The notes under the pieces were generated by a model. That model was not told the origin of the DNA. It did no database searches and saw nothing but the letters and a program-made list of their open reading frames with translations. 64,000 nucleotides of DNA, from the NCBI RefSeq assembly GCF_013408095.1, contig NZ_JACBZF010000001.1, positions 62,001 through 126,000 of the forward strand, written 5' to 3'. This document shows positions 8,299 to 16,872 of the stretch, piece by piece (the stretch's first letter is position 1; every line of letters begins with the position of its first letter). The position numbers and the translations under genes are program-made. This DNA is from Novosphingobium marinum. GTDB taxonomy: Bacteria > Pseudomonadota > Alphaproteobacteria > Sphingomonadales > Sphingomonadaceae.

Positions 8299-10631
8299 CA
8301 GAATTCGACCGACGCCTTTACGCCGTACATCCTCGGCGGAGCGTAGTTGGTGAGGCCGAGGGTGCCCGGGGAATCGAACACCGAGTTGATGTACCGCTCG
8401 TCGAACAGGTTCGTGGCGAACACGCCGATCGAATACATCTCGTTGAAGATGAGATCAGCGTTCGCGTTCACGATGTGGGTCGGCTGAATGCTGGCCCGCG
8501 CCGTGTCGATGATCGAGGTGAGCAGCTTCTCCGAGCTGTACTGGTAGTTCGCGCCGAACCGGATGCCGATCGCGTCCGAAATGTCGTTCTCGTACATGAA
8601 GCCGATGCTGGCAGTCCATTTCGGTGCGTTCTGCAGGCGTTCTCCGCTCAGGTCGATCATCTCGCCGGTGGGCAGGATGTAGTCGAAGTCAGCGTACTCG
8701 GCGCTCAGGTAGGCTAGCGAAGCGTTAATCGTCAGCCCTTCGGTGGGAGCGAGGATCGTTTCCAGCTCCACGCCCCAGATGTCTGACGAAGCCGCGTTCA
8801 GGATCGTGTTGCCCTGCACGAGATCGGCGCCCGATCCGATGAAATAGATCTGGGCCAGCTGCATGTCGCGGTAGTTGGTGTAGAACGCCGCCATGTTGAA
8901 ACGCAGGAGGCGATCGAAGAAGTCGCCCTTCAGGCCGACTTCGAAGGTGTCGACCTTCTCGGGATCGTAGGGACCAAGGTCCTGCGGGATGCCGATACGA
9001 CCGGTAAAACCTCCGGACTTGAAGCCCCGCGCCCAGTACCCGTAGACGAGGACATCGGGGTTGACCTCGTAATCCAGGCCAAGCTTCCAGCCGACGTTGT
9101 TCCAGCTTTCCGTGCCGAGCGGCGGTGCCGCCGTTCCGAGGTCGGTGTTGGGCGTACCATCGGGAGCCACGCCCTCGAAGGTCGTCACGCCGCCGGGCGC
9201 AAAGCTGGTAGCGGTTGACGCGAGCATCTCGGTCTTTTCGTACGTGTAGCGGATGCCGGCCTGCGCCTTGAGGCGATCGGTAATGTCGATGTAGCTTTGC
9301 GCAAAGAAACTGATCGACTGGTTGTCCTGGTCCTGCAGGTTCAACTGGTAGAGTCCCGGGAAGCCCTTGGTCACGTCACCCGTGGCAAAGTCGTAGGTTA
9401 CGCCGCCCGAAAAATCGATGCGCAGCTTCTGGTAGTGGTCGTAGTGCGTCTTCATGTAGAAGCCGCCCAGCAGCAGGTCGATGCTGTCGCCCAGTTCGAC
9501 CGAGGTGCGAAGCTCCTGGCTGAACTGCCAGCCCTGTGTCAGGCGTTCGGTGTCGATCAGGAAAATGGGCGTGCCGTCCTGGTCGGTGTATTCGAAGAGG
9601 TCGAACTCGCGGTAAGCGGTGATCGAGGTGATGTCGCCGATCGCCGTATCGCTCAGCGTCATGTCGAGGATGACACGGTAGTTGTTCATGTCCGACTGAT
9701 CGGGCGTGTCGTTGAGCGGACCACCGTCGCGCGCCGAGAAATAGCGGTCGGGCGCCTCGCATCGCGTGCCGGCCGGAAGACAGGGCGAGGCGTACATGTT
9801 CATGAAGCCTTCGGGTACGTACTCGACATCGGCGGGGACGTTGCCGGCGACGACGATCGGCGAGCCGTTGCGCGCACGATCGTACTCACCGGTGAGCAGG
9901 GCTTCAAAGTTGCCGCTGTCGTACTTCAGCGATGCGCGGAACAGCGTCACGTTGCGGTGGCCCATGTCCTCGCCATTGACGACGTTGGTGACGTAGCCGT
10001 CGCGCTCGTTGTGGTTGACCGCGAAGCGCGCGGCGAGCGTGTCGCCGAGCGGCACGTTGAGCACGCCGCCGATCTGGAACTGGTCGTAGTTGCCGTAGAG
10101 CGCATCGACGCGGCCCTCGAACTCGTTGACCGGCTCGTTGTTGATGACGTTGACGACGCCGCCTGTCGTGTTCGCCCCGAACAGGGTTCCCTGCGGACCG
10201 CGCAGCACCTCGATGCGGTTCACGTCGTAAAGGTCGAGCAGCGCGCCCATCGAGAAGAACTGCGGCTGGCCGTCGACGACGATGCCCACGGTGTTACCCG
10301 CATAGGGATCGGGTTCGATGACGCCGATGCCGCGGATGGTGAAGACGGCGGTGTTCGGCGTGTTGGAGAAGGTACCGATCTCGACGTTGGGGACCGCGCC
10401 TTCAAGGCCTTGCAGCGTGCCGGCGTTAAGGTCGCGCACCGCGTCTCCGCCGACTGCCGCGACCGAAATGGGAACGTCCTGGAGGTTCTGTTCGCGCTTC
10501 TGCGCGGTGACGACGATATCGCGGACGCCGGCGGTTGGCTGCGGCTCGTCGATATCCTGCGCAAAAGCCTGAGACTGGCACATCGCCGCCAGCGAAAGAC
10601 CGGCAAGCAGGCGCACTGCATTCCTCTTCAT
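8298..10631 (-). CDS. TonB-dependent outer-membrane receptor
   Basis: A 777-residue outer-membrane TonB-dependent receptor, likely importing the growth substrate of the island. It has a signal peptide (residues 1-24, cut after QAFA), a TonB-box-like DIVVTAQKR at 38-46, a plug domain with 'NNEPVNEFEGRVDALYGNYDQFQIGGVLNVPLG' leading to the barrel, and a C-terminal phenylalanine (KASVEF) as barrel sorting signal. The start at 10631 follows GGAGGGGG. Sphingomonads often put such receptors first in catabolic operons, as here. The sequence resembles the large non-siderophore receptor group (DIVVTAQKREQNLQDVPISV). Confidence 0.93.
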   Translation of the reverse strand: MKRNAVRLLAGLSLAAMCQSQAFAQDIDEPQPTAGVRDIVVTAQKREQNLQDVPISVAAVGGDAVRDLNAGTLQGLEGAVPNVEIGTFSNTPNTAVFTIRGIGVIEPDPYAGNTVGIVVDGQPQFFSMGALLDLYDVNRIEVLRGPQGTLFGANTTGGVVNVINNEPVNEFEGRVDALYGNYDQFQIGGVLNVPLGDTLAARFAVNHNERDGYVTNVVNGEDMGHRNVTLFRASLKYDSGNFEALLTGEYDRARNGSPIVVAGNVPADVEYVPEGFMNMYASPCLPAGTRCEAPDRYFSARDGGPLNDTPDQSDMNNYRVILDMTLSDTAIGDITSITAYREFDLFEYTDQDGTPIFLIDTERLTQGWQFSQELRTSVELGDSIDLLLGGFYMKTHYDHYQKLRIDFSGGVTYDFATGDVTKGFPGLYQLNLQDQDNQSISFFAQSYIDITDRLKAQAGIRYTYEKTEMLASTATSFAPGGVTTFEGVAPDGTPNTDLGTAAPPLGTESWNNVGWKLGLDYEVNPDVLVYGYWARGFKSGGFTGRIGIPQDLGPYDPEKVDTFEVGLKGDFFDRLLRFNMAAFYTNYRDMQLAQIYFIGSGADLVQGNTILNAASSDIWGVELETILAPTEGLTINASLAYLSAEYADFDYILPTGEMIDLSGERLQNAPKWTASIGFMYENDISDAIGIRFGANYQYSSEKLLTSIIDTARASIQPTHIVNANADLIFNEMYSIGVFATNLFDERYINSVFDSPGTLGLTNYAPPRMYGVKASVEF

Positions 10632-10741
10632 GACATTCCCCCTCCTTGGCGCCGAACCGTATTGATGCGGTCCGATCAGCTTATCCTTCCGCCGAAAAAA
10701 ACCGGCGCTTGTGACTGTTTCTGCTGCGCGGGGCAAACGTT

Positions 10742-10769
10742 CAACCTAAGGTTTTTGCTAGGTAGGTTG
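10742..10769. promoter_or_regulatory. inverted repeat CAACCTA-N14-TAGGTTG
   Basis: A perfect 7-bp inverted repeat with a 14-bp spacer lies in the divergent region between the receptor operon and the TetR gene. A smaller palindrome, CCTAAGG, lies within it. It is a possible regulator binding site. Confidence 0.3.
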
Positions 10770-10785
10770 GCGCTGCGCTTCGCCC

Positions 10786-10815
10786 GGCAAAACAGGTAGC
10801 GCTGCCGGTTTTGCC
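10786..10815. promoter_or_regulatory. 30-bp near-perfect palindrome, candidate TetR operator
   Basis: Two 15-bp halves, GGCAAAACAGGTAGC and GCTGCCGGTTTTGCC, meet at 10800/10801 and are complementary at 13 of 15 positions. The site is about 75 bp upstream of the TetR ATG and 155 bp upstream of the divergent receptor start. Size, symmetry and position fit a TetR operator controlling both transcripts. Binding is inferred. Confidence 0.45.
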
Positions 10816-10889
10816 ACGGTGGCCGGCTGGCAAGCTACTATGAGTTTGATTAGTGGCGTCGAACGAAACGGCGGGAATAGGCTTTGCCC

Positions 10890-11561
10890 ATGAAGCCGTT
10901 CGATCATTCGAGCGCGGTGCTGGCCAAGGAATTCCCGCTCTTCGTATCGAAGGAAGGCCTGCCCTGGCAGCAGCGCAAGAGCTCCCTGACCCGCGAGGCG
11001 ATCCTCGAATCGGCGATAGATGTCCTGTTCGACGGCGGCTATGCCGCGCTTTCGACCAATGAAGTGGCACGGCGCGCCCGGTTGTCGCGCGGCGCGATGC
11101 ATCATCATTTCGCGAGCCGAACCGAACTCGTGCTGTCGCTGACCGAGTACGTTTTCTACAAGAGGATGCGCTATTTCCTCGACGACTACCTGAGCCAGGT
11201 TCGCGAAAGCGACGAAGGCGACTGGCTGGCAATTGCCGAGGAGTTGCACTGGCAATCGGTAAAGGGCCGCGAATACACGGCGTACCTGCACCTGGCTGTG
11301 GCCGCTCGTTCGGACAGCGAACTGGCCGCCGTTTTCGACCCGGCGCAGCGGCACTTCCAGGAAATCTGGCACCGCGAGATGCGCAAGGCCTTCTCCAACT
11401 GGGGAGAACGGGCGGACAAGCTGCGAATTGCGAGCGAATTCGCCGAGGCTGTCCACATCGGTACGCTGCTGAAACTGCCGGCGACCGAGAGTCACGAGCG
11501 GAGCGCGGCCTTGCGGGCCATGTTGCTCAAAACCCTTAGAGACCTCTACGGCAGCGGCTGA
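10890..11561 (+). CDS. TetR/AcrR family transcriptional regulator
   Basis: A 223-residue one-component regulator. The N-terminal TetR helix-turn-helix covers residues about 30-80 (TREAILESAIDVLFDGGYAALSTNEVARRARLSRGAMHHHFASRTEL), followed by an all-helical ligand-binding domain. ATG 10890 is used; a TTG two codons upstream (10884) is the alternative, and no strong ribosome site favours either. It is divergent from the receptor operon and lies just upstream of the plus-strand Rieske gene. It is clearly paralogous to the TetR at 16040-16717 (shared SRGAM.HH...R and EY.FYKRM). A likely effector is a pathway substrate or CoA intermediate. Confidence 0.9.
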   Translation: MKPFDHSSAVLAKEFPLFVSKEGLPWQQRKSSLTREAILESAIDVLFDGGYAALSTNEVARRARLSRGAMHHHFASRTELVLSLTEYVFYKRMRYFLDDYLSQVRESDEGDWLAIAEELHWQSVKGREYTAYLHLAVAARSDSELAAVFDPAQRHFQEIWHREMRKAFSNWGERADKLRIASEFAEAVHIGTLLKLPATESHERSAALRAMLLKTLRDLYGSG

Positions 11562-11575
11562 CAAAACCGTCAGGG

Positions 11576-11603
11576 TTGCCTGTTTTGACAGGCGGCGTAC
11601 AAT
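11576..11603 (+). promoter_or_regulatory. sigma70-like promoter overlapped by a GCCTGT/ACAGGC palindrome
   Basis: A TTGCCT (11576-11581) and a TACAAT (11598-11603) are spaced by 16 bp, upstream of the Rieske gene at 11660. The spacer is largely covered by the perfect inverted repeat GCCTGT-TTTG-ACAGGC (11578-11593), the layout expected for a repressor site. It contains the TTTTGACAGGC word shared with other cluster promoters. Confidence 0.5.
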
Positions 11604-11659
11604 TTGCCGAAGTTCGAAAAGGACGGGGATTCGTAAACTCTGGAGAGAGGACCAGCGAG

Positions 11660-13003
11660 ATGAACAAGCAGATGACCGTTCCGCCGCCGATGGATGGCCG
11701 TGATCCGTCCAACCTGCGCGGCGACAAGCTTACCGGCGACCGTTATTTTTCGAAGGAATTCGCCCAGAAGGAGTGGGACAAGCTCTGGACGCGCATATGG
11801 CATGTCGCCGGGCGGACCGCCGACATTCCCGAAGCGGGCGATTTCCTCGTCCACAACTTCCTGAAGGAATCGGTCATCTGCATGCGGCAGGACGATGGTT
11901 CCATAAAGGCGTACTACAATTCCTGCGCCCACCGCGGCATGCGCATGGTCGATGAATCGAGCTCGGTCGACGGCATCACCTGTCCGTATCACGGGTGGCA
12001 TTATGCCAAGGACGGAACGCTCGATCACGCACAGGACGCCGACGTCGACTTCTCTGCCGGGAACCCTTGTGGCAAGCTGAAGCTCAAGCCCGTTCGCTGC
12101 GATACCTGGGGCGGTTTCGTCTGGTACACGATGGACGACAACGCGCCCGACCTTTACGATTTCCTCGACCCGATGCCGCAGCTTTTCCAGCGCTACCCGA
12201 TGGAAACCGCCGTGCGCGTGGTCTGGTATCGTATCGCCATCAACGCCAACTGGAAGTTCGTCACCGACAACTTCTCGGAAAGCTACCATACCCGAACCGC
12301 GCATCCCCAGGTGCCGCCCTGGATCGACCAGGACGTCGATTCCGCGCGTCACGAAATGTGGCCCAAGGGACATGGCCGCACCGTCCAGCCGATGCGCCCG
12401 TCGCTGACCGACAGGCCTGCAGGCGGCTACGACCACATGTTTGCCGGCATCCTCAAGTTCTGGGGAATCGATCCCGACAAGTACGAAAGCTACGAGGAAT
12501 TCGCGCTCCAGGGCTGGAAGGACCTCAAGGCGGCGAAGCAGGCGCAGTGGAAGGAAAAGGGCTACGTCCACTACGAGAACATGAACGACGAGGAAATCAC
12601 CGACAGCCCGCACACGGTGATGTTCCCGAACGTCACGATCAGCTTCCTGCCGGACAACCTCATCTTCTTCCGGTCCGAGCCGCATCCGGACGATCCGGAG
12701 AAGTGCTATTTCGACCTGTGGTGCATGGCCTTCCCCGTCGAGGGGCAGGACGAGGTCGAATCCATCATGGCGGGCAAGAAGCCCCTCAAGGAAGTTGAAA
12801 CCTGCGAACACCGCGATTTCGACGGCGGGCGCGGCGTCCCCGAACTGGCCGGCCAGATCGTCTACCAGGACATGGAACTGGCCGAGAACATGCAGGCCGG
12901 GATGCATTCGCGCGGATACCAGGACGCGTATCTTTCCGACCAGGAAACGCGCGTGCGCTTTTTTCACGAAGTACTGAACGACTGGCTCGAGGAGAGGAAC
13001 TAG
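11660..13003 (+). CDS. Rieske non-heme iron oxygenase alpha subunit (type A)
   Basis: A 447-residue ring-hydroxylating oxygenase alpha subunit. The Rieske ligands are C89-A-H91 and C108-x2-H111. The iron site is D203-N-F-S-E207-S-Y-H210-x4-H215. The start at 11660 is downstream of GGAGAGAGG (11642-11650). It is first of a plus-strand unit with the SDR at 13005 (1 bp gap). By eye it is the most divergent type A member: SES replaces NES, and the C-terminal half has extra lysine-rich helix sequence (LKAAKQAQWKEKG). The substrate is unknown. Confidence 0.92.
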   Translation: MNKQMTVPPPMDGRDPSNLRGDKLTGDRYFSKEFAQKEWDKLWTRIWHVAGRTADIPEAGDFLVHNFLKESVICMRQDDGSIKAYYNSCAHRGMRMVDESSSVDGITCPYHGWHYAKDGTLDHAQDADVDFSAGNPCGKLKLKPVRCDTWGGFVWYTMDDNAPDLYDFLDPMPQLFQRYPMETAVRVVWYRIAINANWKFVTDNFSESYHTRTAHPQVPPWIDQDVDSARHEMWPKGHGRTVQPMRPSLTDRPAGGYDHMFAGILKFWGIDPDKYESYEEFALQGWKDLKAAKQAQWKEKGYVHYENMNDEEITDSPHTVMFPNVTISFLPDNLIFFRSEPHPDDPEKCYFDLWCMAFPVEGQDEVESIMAGKKPLKEVETCEHRDFDGGRGVPELAGQIVYQDMELAENMQAGMHSRGYQDAYLSDQETRVRFFHEVLNDWLEERN

Positions 13004-13004
13004 T

Positions 13005-13691
13005 ATGGCAAACGTAATCGTCGCGGGTGCATCCCGCGGTATCGGTCTGGAACTGGCCAGGCAGCACGTGGAAGCCGGCGACCGGGTCTTTGCCCTAGTC
13101 CGCGATCCCGACAATGCCGGGGAACTGCCGGGCCTTGCCTCCTCGTCGGGCGGCAAGCTGACCGTCCATGCCGCCGATGTCACAAGCGACAGTTCGGTTG
13201 CCGATGCCGCGAAGTCGGTCGATGCCGACGGTATCGACTACGTCTACATCGTCGCCGGTATCGTCGGAAAAATGGAGCCGATGCTCGAACCGGGCGACTG
13301 GGACACCTTCGACGAAGCGATCGAGATCATGCTCAAGGGGCCGCTGCGGGTCCTGCGCGCGTTCCTCCCGAAGCTGTCGGAAGGCTCGAAGGTCATCGCG
13401 TTCTCCAGCCAGCTGGCGGCATCGACGTGGCCCTATGGCGGGTTCTATCCCTACGTCGCGGCCAAGAACGGGCTCAACCGCATGTTCCGTTCGGTCGCCA
13501 TCGATCTCAAGGATCGCGGCATCGTGGTCGGCACCATCCATCCCGGTTACGTGCAGACCGACATGGGCGGCCCCGACGCGGACATCACCCCCCAGGAAAG
13601 CGCGAGCGAAATCCGCAAGCTGGCCGAGTGGTGGCCGCTCGACAAGACGGGCGATTTCTACAAGTGGAACGGCGAGCCGCACGCCTGGTAA
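13005..13691 (+). CDS. short-chain dehydrogenase/reductase (SDR)
   Basis: A compact 228-residue SDR. The cofactor loop AGASRGIG is at residues 7-14, Ser134/135 at the end of the active-site strand, and the Y150-x3-K154 pair. The usual NNAG is replaced by IVAG near 82-85, as in csgA/carbonyl-reductase-like SDRs. The start is one base after the Rieske stop, so the two are co-expressed and perhaps act on consecutive intermediates. A 10-bp hairpin follows the stop. Confidence 0.88.
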   Translation: MANVIVAGASRGIGLELARQHVEAGDRVFALVRDPDNAGELPGLASSSGGKLTVHAADVTSDSSVADAAKSVDADGIDYVYIVAGIVGKMEPMLEPGDWDTFDEAIEIMLKGPLRVLRAFLPKLSEGSKVIAFSSQLAASTWPYGGFYPYVAAKNGLNRMFRSVAIDLKDRGIVVGTIHPGYVQTDMGGPDADITPQESASEIRKLAEWWPLDKTGDFYKWNGEPHAW

Positions 13692-13699
13692 GGTCCTGA

Positions 13700-13732
13700 G
13701 CACGGTCGCTTCCGGAAGGGGGGCGACCGTGC
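13700..13732. other. intercistronic hairpin (10-bp stem)
   Basis: The inverted repeat GCACGGTCGC (13700-13709) / GCGACCGTGC (13723-13732) has a 13-nt loop and lies between the SDR and the acyl-CoA dehydrogenase genes. No T-tract follows in either direction, so it is unlikely to be an intrinsic terminator. mRNA processing or stability is more likely. Confidence 0.4.
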
Positions 13733-13761
13733 CGTGACTTCGCTGGAGAACGGCAGGCCGG

Positions 13762-14880
13762 ATGAACCTCGAGTACACGGAAGACCAGGTCCTGTTCCGC
13801 GATGGCGCGGAGCGTTTCCTGTCCGCCGAATATGGAGCCGGCGCCCGCGCGCGCTCGACCGGCGCAGAGGACGGGGTGGACCCGGCAAACCGGTCGGCCT
13901 TCGCCGAACTGGGCCTTTTTGCGCTGACCGTGCCCGAGCGCCTGGGCGGCCTTGGGTTCGGTCCGCTCGAACTGGCGATGGTTCTCGAATGTTGCGGACG
14001 CCACCGCGTCGTCGAGCCGATCGCCGAAACCGCCATTGCCGCGCGAGCCCTTGCGACGGCATTCGACGCGCCTGCAGCACAAAGGTGGCTTCCCCCGATA
14101 CTGAGCGGGGAGATCCACGCCACGGTGGCGCTCCTGTCGAACGCGGACATTGCCGAGGCCGGCGACGCGGACATCGTATCCGGAGCGGTGCCTCTCACGC
14201 GCGGAGCGCCGGGAGCGGGCCTTGTCGTCCTGCTGGCAGACACCGGCGAGGGCGAGCGGCGCGCGTTCGCCGTGACTCCGGGGACCGAAGGTGTGTCGGT
14301 TTCGGCGAAGCGACTGCTCGACGAGAGTCGCGGCGCGATGCTGACGCTGGAGCGCGCAAGGATTCCCTCCGAAAACGGGTCTCTCGCGGCTGACAGTGTC
14401 GACCAGCTGCTCGACGAGCTGACGCTCGCGTCGTGCTGGAAAGCGCTCGGCGCGATGAGGGCGGCGTCCGGACAGACGGCGCGCTACGTTCAGGAAAGGG
14501 AGCAATTCGGCAGGCCGCTGGCGCGGTTCCAGGCAGTCGAGCACATGATCGCTGCCCAGTCGGTCGCCTGCGAGGAAGCCGAAGCGGCGGCGCTGCTCGC
14601 CGCGCTTTCCATGGACCTCGGCCCGTCCAGTCGCATCCGCGCCGTATCGGCGGCGAAGAACAAGATCGGCCGGGCCAGCGACGTGGTAGCGAAGAACGCG
14701 GTCCAGGCGCACGGCGGCATGGGCGTTTGCGACGAATTGCCGATAGCGGGCTATTTCCGGGACCTGGCCGCCTTCCGCGCGATGGACGGTTCCGCCCGGC
14801 ATCTCGACCGGTACGAGCGCGACGTCCTCGGGAGCGGGTGTTTCCGAGAGAGCGCAATTCTCGGGACCGATGCACCATGA
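13762..14880 (+). CDS. acyl-CoA dehydrogenase family protein, subunit 1
   Basis: A 372-residue acyl-CoA dehydrogenase-fold flavoprotein, with the N-terminal helical domain 'EDQVLFRDGAERFLSAEYG' and the C-terminal helices 'QEREQFGRPLARFQAVEHMIA' and 'AVQAHGGMGVCDELPIAGYFRDLAAF'. Glu of CDELPI sits where many members have the catalytic base. It would oxidise a CoA thioester to the enoyl-CoA. The stop overlaps the next ACAD start (ATGA). Paired, dissimilar ACAD genes like this form heteromeric enzymes in bacterial steroid side-chain degradation, and a similar alpha2beta2 enzyme is plausible here. Confidence 0.88.
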   Translation: MNLEYTEDQVLFRDGAERFLSAEYGAGARARSTGAEDGVDPANRSAFAELGLFALTVPERLGGLGFGPLELAMVLECCGRHRVVEPIAETAIAARALATAFDAPAAQRWLPPILSGEIHATVALLSNADIAEAGDADIVSGAVPLTRGAPGAGLVVLLADTGEGERRAFAVTPGTEGVSVSAKRLLDESRGAMLTLERARIPSENGSLAADSVDQLLDELTLASCWKALGAMRAASGQTARYVQEREQFGRPLARFQAVEHMIAAQSVACEEAEAAALLAALSMDLGPSSRIRAVSAAKNKIGRASDVVAKNAVQAHGGMGVCDELPIAGYFRDLAAFRAMDGSARHLDRYERDVLGSGCFRESAILGTDAP

Positions 14881-16043
14881 ACCTTCGACTTGACGAGAGC
14901 CAGCGGGCTTTCCGCGCCGAGGTTCGCGACTTCATCGCGGAAAATCTGCCTGAGGAGTCGAGGCGCGGCCAGTCGTTGCTGACCGGCGTGTATCCCGAGC
15001 CCGCGATTTCGGTGCCCTGGCATCGCAAGCTTGCGGGAAAGGGCTGGCTCGCGCCGATGTGGCCGAAGGAATTCGGGGGCACCGGCTGGACGGGTTTCGA
15101 GCGCTTCATCTTCGAGAACGAGTGCGCGCTGGCGGGCGCTCCTTACGTGTTCCCGCTCGGACTGAGGCTGGTCGGGCCGGTCATCTTCACCTTCGGCACA
15201 CAGGCGCAGAAGGACCGGTTCCTTCCTCGGATACTGACCGACGAGGATTACTGGTGCCAGGGCTTCTCAGAACCCGGCGCCGGTTCGGACCTGGCGTCGC
15301 TGACGACGCGCGCCGTGCCCGATGGCGACGACTACGTCGTGAACGGCAGCAAGATCTGGCAGACCCATGCCCACCACGCCAACATGATGTTCACGCTCGT
15401 GCGCACCGGTTCGGGCGACGGGCCGAAGCAGGCGGGGATCAGTTTCCTGCTCATCCCGCTCGACACGCCCGGCGTGGAAGTGCGTCCCATCGTTTCCATC
15501 GGGGGCGATCACGACGTCAACCAGGTTTTCCTGTCGGATGTGCGCGTGCCGAAGTCCAACCTCGTCGGCGAAGTGGGGAAGGGCTGGGACTATGCCAAGT
15601 TCCTGCTGCGCTTCGAGCGCGCGGGCGGTTTCGCCGCGGCCCGGTTGCGGGCATCGCTCAAGCGCATCGGTCGCGTGCTCGAAAGCCGGATGGCTGCGGG
15701 CATCGAGATTCACCCGGACGCGCGTCGCCGCATCGCCGAAGTCGCCATCGACGTCGACGTCTTCGAGATGCTCGAGTTGAAGATTCTCGGCCCGCTTGCC
15801 GCGGGAGAGGATCCGGGTCCGATTTCCTCGATCCTCAAGCTGCGAACGAGCCAGCTGAAACAGGACGTCGCGGAGGCCGGCCACCTGGCGCTGGGTGAAG
15901 ACGGGGCCATCTGGCCAACCGAAGTCGAGAGCGAGAGCGACGCTCTGCCGGGCGATTACCTCAATAGCCGCGCCGCGACGATCTTCGGCGGGGCGAGGGA
16001 AGTGCAGCTTGGCCTGATCGCGCGCGAGGCATTCCGACGCTAG
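14877..16043 (+). CDS. acyl-CoA dehydrogenase family protein, subunit 2
   Basis: A 388-residue ACAD. It carries the flavin/substrate motif 'CQGFSEPGAGSDLASLTTRA', the middle beta-domain '(V/Y)VVNGSKIWQTHAHHANMMFTLVRT', and the C-terminal 'ATIFGGAREVQLGLIAREAF', which is the usual GG-x2-EIQ signature. The start ATG at 14877 overlaps the upstream stop, so coupling is translational; longer upstream extensions are shadows of subunit 1. It ends tail-to-tail with the minus-strand TetR gene, overlapping it by 4 bp. I cannot place a catalytic glutamate with confidence, in line with one subunit of such pairs being non-catalytic. Confidence 0.9.
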   Translation: MNLRLDESQRAFRAEVRDFIAENLPEESRRGQSLLTGVYPEPAISVPWHRKLAGKGWLAPMWPKEFGGTGWTGFERFIFENECALAGAPYVFPLGLRLVGPVIFTFGTQAQKDRFLPRILTDEDYWCQGFSEPGAGSDLASLTTRAVPDGDDYVVNGSKIWQTHAHHANMMFTLVRTGSGDGPKQAGISFLLIPLDTPGVEVRPIVSIGGDHDVNQVFLSDVRVPKSNLVGEVGKGWDYAKFLLRFERAGGFAAARLRASLKRIGRVLESRMAAGIEIHPDARRRIAEVAIDVDVFEMLELKILGPLAAGEDPGPISSILKLRTSQLKQDVAEAGHLALGEDGAIWPTEVESESDALPGDYLNSRAATIFGGAREVQLGLIAREAFRR

Positions 16044-16717
16044 CTGGCCTCTGGCACTTCGATCCGGCCTTCGCGGATCATCGTCAGGATGCGGCTGAGC
16101 AGTTCGACGACGACGCGCTCGTTTGCCGGATCGTCCCAGATGTCGCGGTTGAGCATCAGCCCTTCGAGCGTGGCGCGCGTCAGCTCGCACGCCCGCGGAA
16201 ACGCTTCGCCCAGCTCTGTCCACTCGGGAAAGGCCTTCGCGATCTCGTCCCGCCAGACCGCATCGTAGCGCTTGGCGCGCGGAAAGAAGACATCCCTCAA
16301 TTCAGGGTCGGTGCGTGCTGCGACGTGCAGCTCGAGATAAGCCTGGTATTCCTCGGACTGGAGGCTCCTGAGTTCGAGGAAGATGCCCTTGTTCCGCTCG
16401 ATCCGGTCGCTTTCGCTCAACGATCGTATCGTGGCGATGAAGGTCTTCATGCGCTTGTAGAACGCGTATTCGATCGTCGCGGCAATCAGGGCCTGCCGCG
16501 TCGGGTAGTGGTGCAGCATCGCGCCGCGCGAAGCGCGCGCCTCGCTTGCCACCAGCGTCGTCGTCGTCTTCGAATATCCATGCCGCGCCAGGCACCGGAT
16601 CGTCGCTTCGAGGATTACCTGTCTTGTTTCGGCGCTGCGCCGTTCCTGCAGACCTGCGTCCTTGCGCGGCAATCCTTGCGGCGCGAGGGTGGAAAGGGCG
16701 GCGGCTGATCTTGGCAA
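16040..16717 (-). CDS. TetR/AcrR family transcriptional regulator (paralogue)
   Basis: A 225-residue TetR-type regulator with the DNA-binding domain at residues about 30-80 (ETRQVILEATIRCLARHGYSKTTTTLVASEARASRGAMLHHYPTR). It resembles the TetR at 10890 over the DNA-binding domain and into EYAFYKRM. No ATG exists near the N-terminus; TTG at 16717 is the best start and the exact N-terminus is uncertain. It is divergent from the iron-type alcohol dehydrogenase across 155 bp, which suggests control of that gene. Its stop overlaps the stop of the second acyl-CoA dehydrogenase. Confidence 0.85.
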   Translation of the reverse strand: MPRSAAALSTLAPQGLPRKDAGLQERRSAETRQVILEATIRCLARHGYSKTTTTLVASEARASRGAMLHHYPTRQALIAATIEYAFYKRMKTFIATIRSLSESDRIERNKGIFLELRSLQSEEYQAYLELHVAARTDPELRDVFFPRAKRYDAVWRDEIAKAFPEWTELGEAFPRACELTRATLEGLMLNRDIWDDPANERVVVELLSRILTMIREGRIEVPEAS

Positions 16718-16796
16718 GGCGATATCTCGACAGCGGTTCGATGAAGCCGGGCAACGAAACGGCCCGGAGAGCCACCTGCATAGTCCGCGACAGATG

Positions 16797-16808
16797 TTTT
16801 AGACAAGC
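16797..16808 (+). promoter_or_regulatory. possible operator motif TTTTAGACAAGC
   Basis: This word in the divergent TetR/ADH region matches the minus-strand TTTTGGACAGGC at 1017-1028 in 10 of 12 positions and resembles those at 11583 and 18091. It lies 65 bp upstream of the ADH start. The operator role is inferred. Confidence 0.3.
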
Positions 16809-16872
16809 CAGACTGTTTTTCGCGTTGAGTTTCTCCGCCTGACCGCAGACACTGACGCGGAAGAGAGAGACG

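Noticed and set aside
13700..13732. Hairpin as a terminator after the SDR
   Set aside because: No T-tract on either strand, so kept only as a hairpin.
14433..16043. 536-codon version of the second acyl-CoA dehydrogenase
   Set aside because: The extra N-terminus is an out-of-frame reading of the first ACAD gene; ATG 14877 with ATGA overlap is the real start.
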